From positions 1-15,188 of the forward strand of contig JAUVLL010000029.1 of NCBI GenBank assembly GCA_030600745.1: a stretch of 15,188 nucleotides of DNA, read 5' to 3'. This document shows positions 5,297-13,181 of this stretch, one piece after another (position 1 is the first letter of the stretch; every line of letters begins with the position of its first letter). This DNA comes from Spirochaetaceae bacterium (GTDB lineage: Bacteria; Spirochaetota; Spirochaetia; B11-G9). The position numbers and the translations under genes were made by a program. Under the pieces are notes generated by a model that was not told the origin of the DNA, did no database searches, and was given only the letters and a program-made list of their open reading frames with translations.

Positions 5297-8230
5297 TTGA
5301 AAGGTAATTTACAACTGGAGTTTAATAAAAACAAAACAACTGTCGAACTCGTATTCTATCCGGATAAAGATGGTGGGGAATGGTCAGAGAAACGAATAAA
5401 AGCACTCCTTGAAGGCGGAGGAATAAAAAAAGGAATTATATCCGATAAAATTAAAGAAGCCGAAGAAGCAATTAAGAAAACAGAAAGTAAAGTAAGGATG
5501 CTTGTAGCTGAATCAGAAGCTCCTGTGCCAAAATCAGAGGGTACATACCAATGGGAAATTCCTGAAATTCCCTCAGATTTAAGTTCAGATGCGGAAAGAA
5601 TTTTCAAGGTTGCATTTGACCCGGAAATAACAATCGATCGTGTAAAAAATATTAAAGTTCAAAAAAAAGTAAAACAGAAATCAAAACTACCTTTCGGGAA
5701 AGCTAAAGAAGGTATAGTAACTACAATAGAGAAAAAAGTTATCAAAGAATCAGTAGAAGTAAACCCCGAAGTTATCATGACGGGATGGGCTGATTCAGAT
5801 GATATTCTTGCTACCAGAGGAGAAGCTGAAGAAGGTAAACCCGGTATTTCTGTTCTGGGAGAAGAACTAAAAGTTCAAACTCTTGAATTCTTTCCAGGAA
5901 AAGGGATAAAGAAAATAAATAATGAATTGATTGCTGAATATTCAGGGTTTATCAGAAAAGGTGAAAACTGGATAGAAATAATACCATTCAGGCATAAGTT
6001 CTGGGCGGTTACGCTGTCTAAGGACAAAGCAACTGCCTATTTGAAGATATGTCCGGAAGCAAAACAGACATCAACTCCTTCTTCAAATAGTATTATTGAA
6101 AAGGCAGTATCCCTCGGCATACCCAGTAAGAATATTATCAGTGAATCTTTAATTTCCAGGATAATAAAGGAAACAATAAGTTCCGGATCTTTACTTGAAA
6201 ACTTCTCTTTAACAGGAGATCAGGATTCCTCCTATTCTGTAACAGCATCGAAAGATGGGCTAAAGGGTCTTTTAACAATGATGAAAGGCAGTGGGAACGG
6301 GAAAGCCCTTAAACTTAATGAGATCGGTGAAGCAATTAAAAAAAGTGGATTTCAGGGACTCGATTTCCAAAAGATAAAAGAAGATATTCTCGCTTTTTAC
6401 AAGAGTCCCGGTCTGGAGATGAAAGATTATGTACTTATCGAAGGAAAAGCACCGGAAAAAGGTGAAGAAGTATCTTTCAGTATTGAATGCGTAATGATGA
6501 AGACAAAAGAGTTAAGTGATCATAAGGAAAAGATAAAAAAAGACTACGGTAAGAGAAAACCTGCAGGAATAGAATCCCTGGATAATTATCCCTTTGAAAG
6601 TTGTAAGAGTATTGGAGTTATTGAAAAGGGTGGAACAGCTGTAGTGTTCGGTTCATCAAAACCTGGTACTGCCGGGAAAGACATTTACGGGAAAGTACTT
6701 CCCGGTCTCCCGGGTGCAATTCCTAATTTGACTATACTCGAAAATCTTGTTCGAAAAAATGATCTGCTAATCGCTGAAATTGATGGATATCTTGATATTT
6801 TTAAAGACGAAGAAGGAACTGCAGTCAGAGTAAGACCATCGGAAAATGAAATAATAGCTATTGAAATTTCAGAAGATAAAATGGACGCATACCTGTCGAT
6901 TCCTGAAAACAGCAGCAATCCCATTACTGTCGATGAAATAAAGGAAAAGCTTAATGAAGCTGGAGTAACTAAAGGGTTAAAAGAAGAGATACTCAGGAAA
7001 GCAGTAGAGACCAGTAATGAAGGAGAGATTCTGGAAAGAGTGGTTATTGCATCAGGAGAAGCACCTGTCGAACCTGGTACAAGCAGACTGAATATGAAAA
7101 TAAAGGTCGCAGATGATACTGCTGTCACTTTACTGGCAAACGGCAGTGCGGACTTTAAAAATCAGGATCGAATCACAGCTATAACCAGGGGCGATCTTAT
7201 TGGAGTAATCCTGTCACCAAAAACAGAATCAAGAGATGGATGGGATGTTTGCGGAGCAATAATAAAGGCACAGGAAGTTCCACCATTAAAAACTGAAATA
7301 GGCAATGGTATTAAAGAAAAAGAGTCAGATAATGGAGATATTTCTCTAATTGCCGAAGTATCAGGAGAACTTATCCAGGATGGAGATAAGCTGTATATTA
7401 ATGAATTCCATATGGTTAAGGGTGATGTTGATTTAAAAGAAGGTAATATCAAATTCCCCGGTTCAGTAAAAATTGGCGGTTCTGTAACTCAGGGATTTTT
7501 TATTATATCTGGTGGTGAGGTGCAGATAGCCGGTGGTGTCGAAGCTTCACTGATTTCTGCAGCTGAATCAATAATTATCGGACAGGGTGTTGTCGGCGGA
7601 GGCAAAGCCATTCTGAGATCAAAACAGGATATAGAAATGTCCTTTGCAGAACAGGCTACCCTTTTGGCAGTGAGAGATATCAAAGCAAAGAATTCATGTC
7701 TTCGATGTAAAATTAAATGTAATGGTAAAGTCCTGCTCGTTGGAGACAAAGGTAATCTCATTGGAGGAAATACCAGGACAACCGGTGGTATAGATGTTGG
7801 AAATCTGGGAAATGATAAAGGTGCCAAAACAGAAGTTTCTTTTGGACAGAACTATCTTATACAGGACAGAATAGAGCTGGAAGAGAAGGAAGTTGAAAAA
7901 ATCAAGGCTCAATTAACAAAACTTGATCTGACAATGCATCAGCTTGAAAAAGAAGGAAACAGGATACGGCTAAAAAATACAAGGCTCCAGAAAGTTAAAC
8001 TTATGAAAATTATGGAAAAAAGGGGCATACGACTGTTTACCCTCAGAGAAAGATTTGAGGAGCATTTCCCTTCTGAAATTAAAATAAGGGGAACTATATT
8101 CCCGGGAGTTATGCTGGAAAGCCATGGAAGATATCATGAAATAACTTCCGAAAAAAAGAACCTGATTATAACTTTCAATCTTGAAACAGGAAAGATCGAA
8201 GAAACCCCTATTAAAAAGGAAAATAAATGA
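5297..8230 (+). CDS. FapA-family (DUF342) protein, enlarged
   Basis: The 977-residue protein belongs to the DUF342/COG1315 (FapA) family. The core at about 709-850 is a glycine-rich right-handed beta-helix with repeating short strands (KGDVDLKEGN, GSVKIGGSVTQG, GGEVQIAGGV, IIIGQGVVGG). It is followed by a charged coiled coil at about 857-905 and a short beta-rich tail. The N-terminal two thirds seem to hold three or four diverged copies of one unit: a strand with D/K-x-A-Y-L, helices around a glycine, and a G-E/K-A-P-x-x-G turn (near residues 10-80, 235-310, 320-400 and 520-605). Usual family members are about 450-650 residues. FapA has been linked to flagellar assembly in Vibrio; its role here is not known. 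The start codon is TTG at 5297, with GGAGG (5277-5281) and AGAGG (5283-5287) upstream. Its stop overlaps the lgt start (ATGA). Confidence 0.8.
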   Translation: MKGNLQLEFNKNKTTVELVFYPDKDGGEWSEKRIKALLEGGGIKKGIISDKIKEAEEAIKKTESKVRMLVAESEAPVPKSEGTYQWEIPEIPSDLSSDAERIFKVAFDPEITIDRVKNIKVQKKVKQKSKLPFGKAKEGIVTTIEKKVIKESVEVNPEVIMTGWADSDDILATRGEAEEGKPGISVLGEELKVQTLEFFPGKGIKKINNELIAEYSGFIRKGENWIEIIPFRHKFWAVTLSKDKATAYLKICPEAKQTSTPSSNSIIEKAVSLGIPSKNIISESLISRIIKETISSGSLLENFSLTGDQDSSYSVTASKDGLKGLLTMMKGSGNGKALKLNEIGEAIKKSGFQGLDFQKIKEDILAFYKSPGLEMKDYVLIEGKAPEKGEEVSFSIECVMMKTKELSDHKEKIKKDYGKRKPAGIESLDNYPFESCKSIGVIEKGGTAVVFGSSKPGTAGKDIYGKVLPGLPGAIPNLTILENLVRKNDLLIAEIDGYLDIFKDEEGTAVRVRPSENEIIAIEISEDKMDAYLSIPENSSNPITVDEIKEKLNEAGVTKGLKEEILRKAVETSNEGEILERVVIASGEAPVEPGTSRLNMKIKVADDTAVTLLANGSADFKNQDRITAITRGDLIGVILSPKTESRDGWDVCGAIIKAQEVPPLKTEIGNGIKEKESDNGDISLIAEVSGELIQDGDKLYINEFHMVKGDVDLKEGNIKFPGSVKIGGSVTQGFFIISGGEVQIAGGVEASLISAAESIIIGQGVVGGGKAILRSKQDIEMSFAEQATLLAVRDIKAKNSCLRCKIKCNGKVLLVGDKGNLIGGNTRTTGGIDVGNLGNDKGAKTEVSFGQNYLIQDRIELEEKEVEKIKAQLTKLDLTMHQLEKEGNRIRLKNTRLQKVKLMKIMEKRGIRLFTLRERFEEHFPSEIKIRGTIFPGVMLESHGRYHEITSEKKNLIITFNLETGKIEETPIKKENK

Positions 8231-9201
8231 TTGCATTTCTTAACTATCCAAACTGGATAAAACCCGTTATTATTCCGGGGCTTCCATTTCATTGGTATGG
8301 GCTGATGTACCTTTTTGCCTTTGGAACAACCTATCTATTATTTAAATATCAGGTAAAGAATGATAAACTTGAAATAAGCGATGATGATATTGTTAATATA
8401 TTCTTCTGGACTATTCTTGGATTGATAATTGGAGCCAGAATATTTTCTACCCTTATCTATGATACAAGCGGTTTATACTGGAGAAAACCATGGCTCATAT
8501 TCTGGCCTTTTAACTCATCCAGGCAGATGATTGGTCTTCAGGGAATGAGTTATCATGGTGGTCTTATTGGCGCTATTCTGGGATTGCTGATATATGTACG
8601 AGTTAAAAAACTTTCTTTTCTTAAGATTGCAGATTTGATTGTAGCAGGAATTCCGCTAGGCTATACTTTTGGAAGACTTGGTAATTTTATAAATGGAGAG
8701 TTATGGGGCAGAGTTACAGATGTCAGATGGGGTATGATTTTCCCTCATGCACCTTCACTGCCGACAAATCTGGAGTGGGTAAAAAATCTGGCAGATAAAA
8801 CAGGAATATCGTATCTGGGTATAAATGCGGTAAATCTTCCAAGACACCCATCTCAATTGTACGAAGCCTTTTTTGAAGGGATCTTCCTCTGGGTTGTTAT
8901 CTGGTTTATTTTCAGAAAAAGAAAGAGTTTTGACGGTATGCTTCTTGGGATTTACCTGATTGGATATGGAATAATTAGGTTCATCATTGAATATTACAGA
9001 GAACCCGACGGAGATCTGGGATTCATTATTTTTCAGCTTTCCATGGGTCAAATTTTATGCTTCCTGATGATAGTACTGGGAATAGTTATTCTTTTTTATG
9101 CTAAAACAAGAAAGAACCTCCCTGAAAAAGAATCTTCCAGCAATAAACACAAAAAACTTTCCGGACGAAAACTTCAGAAGCGAATAAAAAAGGGGCTATA
9201 G
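8227..9201 (+). CDS. lgt: phosphatidylglycerol--prolipoprotein diacylglyceryl transferase
   Basis: Lgt moves a diacylglyceryl group from phosphatidylglycerol to the lipobox cysteine of prolipoproteins, the first step of lipoprotein maturation, in the inner membrane. The 324-residue protein has about seven hydrophobic segments and all the family landmarks. These are HWYGLMY near the start, MSYHGGLIG with the essential histidine (H110), the Lgt signature GRLGNFINGELWGR (149-162), RHPSQLYEA from R206, and a C-terminal EYYREPDGDLG with the conserved arginine. The cytoplasmic tail (about 295-324) is very basic (KKLSGRKLQKRIKKGL) and longer than in many relatives. The ATG lies within the ATGA overlap with the fapA-type stop, so translation is probably coupled. 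A substrate candidate, the LTSC lipoprotein at 14679, lies in the same window. Confidence 0.95.
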   Translation: MIAFLNYPNWIKPVIIPGLPFHWYGLMYLFAFGTTYLLFKYQVKNDKLEISDDDIVNIFFWTILGLIIGARIFSTLIYDTSGLYWRKPWLIFWPFNSSRQMIGLQGMSYHGGLIGAILGLLIYVRVKKLSFLKIADLIVAGIPLGYTFGRLGNFINGELWGRVTDVRWGMIFPHAPSLPTNLEWVKNLADKTGISYLGINAVNLPRHPSQLYEAFFEGIFLWVVIWFIFRKRKSFDGMLLGIYLIGYGIIRFIIEYYREPDGDLGFIIFQLSMGQILCFLMIVLGIVILFYAKTRKNLPEKESSSNKHKKLSGRKLQKRIKKGL

Positions 9202-9300
9202 TGGAATCCCCTATAAAAAGTTTCAAAATTGCCCGATTGGCAACTCCTTTCCCATACTGCACACTCAGTATAGTTAGTTATAAGGGGAAGGAGTCAATAT

Positions 9301-10287
9301 ATGAGAAATGACATCAATAGCAATATGCTGACCAGATCTGTAGAATCAGGTTATAAAGAGCGCAGTGTAGATATTGACCCCCTGGCATTTTACCTGAAAC
9401 AGATATCAAATTATCCATTACTATCCCGGGGTGAAGAATCAGAATTAGGTAAAAATATTCAAACCCTGAAAAAGGAAATTTCAAAACTTGAAAAAAAATA
9501 TAAATACAATGAAACAAATTCCGAAAACTATTGTTTGGAACTAAAAGAATTTAAAGATAGATTTTCTGAGTATCGCGAAAAAATGATCACTTCAAATTTA
9601 AGATTGGTAGTTTCTATTGCAAAAAAATTTCAATACAGGGGATTAAGTCTTCTTGATCTGATCAATGAAGGAAATATTGGCCTTATAGAAGCTGTTGAAA
9701 GATTTGATTATACAAAAAATTGCAGATTCTCAACTTATGGATCCTGGTGGATTCAGCAGGCAGTTCTAAAAGCAATAGCCAATAAAGGTCGAACTATTAG
9801 AATTCCAATACATATTCTTAACTCCGTTCAAAAATGTCACTCTGTTATCAAGTATTTATCCGGACAATACAACAGGGAACCGGAAATATATGAAGTTGCC
9901 GAATATTTAAACATCAGTAAGGATAAGGTGGAAATATATTTGTCCTATGGAAGTGAAATTACTTCCCTGGATACCTCAATTGATGATGAGAAAACAACTT
10001 CTCTTGCAGATCTTATAAATGATGACCATTATGCACAACCTTTTGAAACTGCTTTTACTACCACACTGCAGAATATTCTGGATTCTTCCCTTAGCGAACT
10101 TTCCCCAAGAGAAAAATCAATTATTAAATTACGCTATGGATTATCCGGAGAGTGCCCTCAAACACTGGAAGAGATTGGAAATATTATGGGTATCACCAGA
10201 GAAAGGGTAAGACAGATACAGAATAAATGTATAAAAAAACTTAGAACATTTACAGAAATCAGGGAATTAGAATCAGTTATAATTTGA
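9301..10287 (+). CDS. group 2 sigma-70 family RNA polymerase sigma factor
   Basis: This 328-residue sigma factor has region 1.2 (DPLAFYLKQISNYPLLSRGEE) but no region 1.1. Regions 2.1-2.4 follow (SNLRLVVSIAKKF, LDLINEGNIGLIEAVERFDY, FSTYGSWWIQQAV), then region 3 (HSVIKYLSGQYNREPEIYEV) and region 4 (SPREKSIIKLRYGL, with the helix-turn-helix TLEEIGNIMGITRERVRQIQ). That layout is a non-essential, RpoS/RpoD-like group 2 factor. Between regions 1.2 and 2.1 lies a lysine/glutamate-rich insert of about 50 residues. The start is well supported by AAGGAG 7 nt upstream. It lies 99 nt behind lgt, in the same direction. A weak AGGGG/CCCCT stem (9191-9212) occurs at the lgt end without a good U-run. I cannot say which promoters it reads; a stress or stationary-phase role is only a family-based guess. 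Confidence 0.9.
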   Translation: MRNDINSNMLTRSVESGYKERSVDIDPLAFYLKQISNYPLLSRGEESELGKNIQTLKKEISKLEKKYKYNETNSENYCLELKEFKDRFSEYREKMITSNLRLVVSIAKKFQYRGLSLLDLINEGNIGLIEAVERFDYTKNCRFSTYGSWWIQQAVLKAIANKGRTIRIPIHILNSVQKCHSVIKYLSGQYNREPEIYEVAEYLNISKDKVEIYLSYGSEITSLDTSIDDEKTTSLADLINDDHYAQPFETAFTTTLQNILDSSLSELSPREKSIIKLRYGLSGECPQTLEEIGNIMGITRERVRQIQNKCIKKLRTFTEIRELESVII

Positions 10288-10313
10288 AATCTGATAAATA
10301 CCTTCAGCTCCGC

Positions 10314-10331
10314 CTCCTGCAAGGGCAGGAG
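10314..10331 (+). terminator. hairpin behind the sigma factor gene, possible terminator
   Basis: CTCCTGC pairs perfectly with GCAGGAG around a 4-nt AAGG loop, 26 nt past the sigma-factor stop. The T-rich run (CTTTTCTCC) comes about 9 nt after the stem rather than immediately, so it is a weak intrinsic terminator at best. Confidence 0.4.
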
Positions 10332-10386
10332 CATACTCATCTTTTCTCCTCATATCTTAATAATACACATATTTTATAGGGTTATG

Positions 10387-10413
10387 TTGATTAATTTTTT
10401 ACTCAAATATGAT
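10387..10413 (+). promoter_or_regulatory. promoter for the flavoprotein gene
   Basis: TTGATT (10387-10392) and TATGAT (10408-10413) are 15 bp apart. An alternative -10, GATATG at 10411, would give 18 bp. RNA would start only about 5-8 nt before the ATG at 10427, which has no visible Shine-Dalgarno. Confidence 0.35.
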
Positions 10414-10426
10414 ATGCTGAAACATA

Positions 10427-11773
10427 ATGAAATATAACTGCATAATAATCGGGTCCGGGCCTGCGGGGTTTTACTCAGCTCTCAGCTGTGCAAAAAATGG
10501 ATACAAAACTGCAATTGTAGAGAAAGAGTATTTTGGCGGTACCGGATTCAGAACAGGATGCCTGCCGGTAAAAAGAAATCTTGACGTTTTACGCAAAGTG
10601 GAAGAAGCAATATCCATCTCTTCCGGAGATATATCTCTGGATCCTGATTTCAAAGATAATCTGCTTAAGAATACTGAAACTTACATGTCCGGTGCTGAAG
10701 ATATGATTATCAAACGTCTTAAAGAAGCAGGAATTGATATATTTACAGGCAATGGCCGTTTTATCGATGCAAAAACTTTCCTGATAAATAATAAAAAACT
10801 GGAAACTGATTACTTTATTATTGCAACAGGAACATCCCCTGCAGCCCCTCATGGAATAACACTGGATGGAAAGAGAGTAATAAGTCACATTGAAGCACTC
10901 AAATTTCAAAAACCCCCTGAAAAAATGACAATAATTGGGGGCAATGTAGAGGGAATAGAAATGTCCTCTCTTTTTTCTTCTTTGGGCACTGAAATAACCG
11001 TTATAGAACAACTTGATTATTTATTAGATGGTACAGACCGGGATTTAATAGAACCAGTGGTAGATAATCTTATTTCAAGGGGTGTCACTTTTTTAACAGG
11101 GGTAAAAGCAAAATCAGTGGAAGTAAACGGACAACAAGCATCTGTTACACTTGGTTCCGGAGAAAAAGTGGATACAGAAAAAGTACTTGTCACCGGTTTC
11201 AGACAGATAAATATTCCTGACGGGATTGAAACAACAGGGATTGAATATTCAAAAGATGGAATTCAGGTAAATAAAAACCTTCAAACGAATATCCCGTCTA
11301 TCTTTGCTGCAGGTGATATTAACGGTATTCATGGTATGGCTCATATAGCAATTCAGCAGGGAATGCTTATTACTGAAGGGCTGAAAGGGAAGAAAGTGAT
11401 CAGGGATTACAGCTCCCTTCCAAGAGCAATGTTTACACTTCCGGAAATAGCGGGGGCAGGAAAACAGGAATGGGAACTGCAAAAAGAAAATACTCCCTAC
11501 CAGATTACAAAACATCCCCTGAAAGATACTTGGAGAGGATTTTCACGTCAAATTGATTCAGGATTTATTAAGTTAATTTTTACTGATAAAAATCTATTAA
11601 CCGGAATATGGATGACAGGGGCTGATGCCTCTGAAACTTTATCTGCTTCCGGTCTGTTAGTAGGACAGAATCTTAGCGATTCGATTATAATGGATAATCT
11701 GTTTATCCACCCAACCCAGGGAGAGGGTGTTTCTGAAGCTCTTTTCAAGACAACTATCCGGATTCCCCGATAA
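10427..11773 (+). CDS. pyridine nucleotide-disulfide oxidoreductase family flavoprotein lacking one redox cysteine
   Basis: The 448-residue protein follows the dihydrolipoamide dehydrogenase/mercuric reductase plan. It has the FAD-binding IIIGSGPAGFYSA at the N-terminus, an IIGGNVEGIEMSS NAD-binding motif in the middle, AAGDINGIHGMAHIA as the second FAD contact, and a C-terminal dimerisation domain ending in HPTQGEG with the catalytic His-Glu pair (H428, E433). The redox motif, normally GGTCxNxGCxPxK, reads GGTGFRTGCLPVK. The first cysteine is Gly40 and only Cys45 remains. A disulfide cannot form, so ordinary dithiol chemistry is ruled out unless an outside thiol takes part. The rest is intact, so the gene looks functional. 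The substrate is unknown. There is no lipoyl-enzyme complex gene nearby, and it stands alone between two regulators. No ribosome-binding site is visible; the start is chosen on the Rossmann strand. Confidence 0.85.
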   Translation: MKYNCIIIGSGPAGFYSALSCAKNGYKTAIVEKEYFGGTGFRTGCLPVKRNLDVLRKVEEAISISSGDISLDPDFKDNLLKNTETYMSGAEDMIIKRLKEAGIDIFTGNGRFIDAKTFLINNKKLETDYFIIATGTSPAAPHGITLDGKRVISHIEALKFQKPPEKMTIIGGNVEGIEMSSLFSSLGTEITVIEQLDYLLDGTDRDLIEPVVDNLISRGVTFLTGVKAKSVEVNGQQASVTLGSGEKVDTEKVLVTGFRQINIPDGIETTGIEYSKDGIQVNKNLQTNIPSIFAAGDINGIHGMAHIAIQQGMLITEGLKGKKVIRDYSSLPRAMFTLPEIAGAGKQEWELQKENTPYQITKHPLKDTWRGFSRQIDSGFIKLIFTDKNLLTGIWMTGADASETLSASGLLVGQNLSDSIIMDNLFIHPTQGEGVSEALFKTTIRIPR

Positions 11774-11813
11774 TAATTATCTGATAGCTATAACAGTACA
11801 ACTCACAGCACAA

Positions 11814-11843
11814 GCAAACAATTTTTAAATAAATTGTTCTTGC
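11814..11843 (+). promoter_or_regulatory. AT-rich inverted repeat before the sigma-54 activator gene
   Basis: GCAAACAATTT (11814-11824) pairs with AAATTGTTCTTGC (11831-11843) around a 6-nt loop: eight consecutive pairs, then a two-base bulge, then three more. It overlaps a TTGCAC (11840-11845) that could be a -35. It has no T-run, so an operator is more likely than a terminator. This is an inference from position. Confidence 0.3.
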
Positions 11844-11876
11844 ACAACAAAAAAAAGTGTACTAACCTGTGAACAG

Positions 11877-13019
11877 ATGATACGGATAGTTTTCATCGGC
11901 AATGATAAAAAATGTTTATCAATTATAAAAATGTCGATTCACAACATAAATATCTCTCTAATACCATCCAATCCCGAAACAATTGTGTCTCTTAATAAAA
12001 TTAACCCCGATATTGTTATTATTGACCTGGATGTACAAGACGATAAGTGTTCACAGCTAATCACCAAAATTCAAAACATGATTTATACACCCACAATATT
12101 AGTAACAGGTATTTTCAGCAACCCTGTAAAGATTATTAAAGCAATCAAAATGGGTGCACTCGAATATATTCCAAAACCTTTTACCCCGGAGAATCTTCTT
12201 ATATTGAAAAATGCTATTAGTAAATCAATCAGTATAGTTCTGATAAATAATAAAGACTGCAATAATAACAACTCTCCTTTTATTAATCGTATTATCGGTT
12301 GTTCAAAACAAATACAGAGTGTCAAAGAACTAATGCTGTCCTATTCCAAATCCGGAGCATCAATACTGCTTCTTGGTGAAAGTGGTGTAGGTAAAAATCT
12401 CATAGCCGAAACTATTCATAAACTATCAAAACGAAGCAGCTCCCGGTATATACCAGTACATACAGCAGGGATCCCCTCTACTCTTATCGAATCTGAGCTG
12501 TATGGAACAAATACAGGAGCATTTACAGATGCAAGATCAAGACCCGGATGTTTTGAATCCGCCAGCAAAGGGACACTTTTCCTTGACGAGATTGGAGAAT
12601 TACCTCTATCATCCCAAGTAAAACTGCTTAGAATACTGGAAGAAAAAACAATTACCAGACTTGGTGGAGCCAGACAAATTCCTATCGATGTTAGAATAAT
12701 ATCAGCAACAAATATTGATCTTTCCAAAGCAGTACGAAACAAATTATTCAGACAGGATCTTTATTACCGTATTAATACCCTGACAATAAGCATACCTCCA
12801 TTAAGAGAGAGGAAGGAAGACATTCCCGTTCTGATTGATTTTATCCTTAAGGAACCTGGTTCCAAACACAGCATAACCACTTCCGGCGTAGAAAAACTTA
12901 TAGATCATTCCTGGCCTGGAAATATCAGGGAATTAAGGAACACCCTGGAAAGATCGAAAGCATTGGCCGGTGAAATTACCCGAATAGATGAAAATCATAT
13001 TAAAATCGATGAAGGATAA
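11877..13019 (+). CDS. sigma-54 activator with receiver domain and no DNA-binding domain
   Basis: The 380-residue protein has a receiver domain (about 1-115) followed by a sigma-54 AAA+ domain (about 138-375). The receiver keeps the phospho-acceptor site (D50 in PDIVIIDLD), a Thr (ILVTG) and the conserved Lys (IPKPF). Its N-terminal acidic pair reads N9-D10 instead of D-D. The AAA+ part has Walker A GESGVGKN, the sigma-54 contact loop as GAFTDA (214-219, usual GAFTGA), Walker B TLFLDE (233-238), SATN, the arginine finger region FRQDLYYR, and WPGNIRELRN. It would use ATP to remodel sigma-54 polymerase. It ends right after the AAA+ lid with no Fis-type helix-turn-helix, unlike NtrC (about 470 residues) and like Helicobacter FlgR. 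No frameshifted remnant of such a domain is visible downstream. The partner kinase is not in the window. No Shine-Dalgarno precedes the ATG. Confidence 0.88.
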   Translation: MIRIVFIGNDKKCLSIIKMSIHNINISLIPSNPETIVSLNKINPDIVIIDLDVQDDKCSQLITKIQNMIYTPTILVTGIFSNPVKIIKAIKMGALEYIPKPFTPENLLILKNAISKSISIVLINNKDCNNNNSPFINRIIGCSKQIQSVKELMLSYSKSGASILLLGESGVGKNLIAETIHKLSKRSSSRYIPVHTAGIPSTLIESELYGTNTGAFTDARSRPGCFESASKGTLFLDEIGELPLSSQVKLLRILEEKTITRLGGARQIPIDVRIISATNIDLSKAVRNKLFRQDLYYRINTLTISIPPLRERKEDIPVLIDFILKEPGSKHSITTSGVEKLIDHSWPGNIRELRNTLERSKALAGEITRIDENHIKIDEG

Positions 13020-13039
13020 GAAATTTTGTATTTTTCTCC

Positions 13040-13068
13040 TTGACCCGAAGGAGTTCCCATCTTAGTAT
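13040..13068 (+). promoter_or_regulatory. sigma-70 promoter for the solute-binding protein/lipoprotein genes
   Basis: TTGACC (13040-13045) and TAGTAT (13063-13068) are spaced by 17 bp. A perfect TATAGCTATA palindrome (13066-13075) overlaps the -10 and the expected start, and could hold an operator. The leader would be about 105 nt. It contains GTTTCAA (13094-13100) paired with TTGAAAC (13123-13129). No known riboswitch is recognised. Confidence 0.5.
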
Positions 13069-13181
13069 AGCTATACATAATACGTTTTTCCAAGTTTCAA
13101 TTTCTAAAGAGTAATCCATGAGTTGAAACCGATAGGGTTTTACTGGAAACGGTACTGCCTCCCGTGTTTGGAAAGGAAATG

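Noticed and set aside
6685..7128. Long minus-strand frame opposite the fapA-type gene
   Set aside because: It is an antisense shadow: serine/isoleucine-rich translation, no ribosome-binding site, and the + strand frame has clear family features.
9191..9212. AGGGG/CCCCT hairpin at the end of lgt as an intrinsic terminator
   Set aside because: Only five pairs with a 12-nt loop and a broken A-rich, not T-rich, downstream run; termination here is not supported.
9237..9258. Sigma-54 (-24/-12) promoter ahead of the sigma factor gene (TTGGCA...TTTCC)
   Set aside because: The GC of the -12 element is missing, so the consensus is not met.
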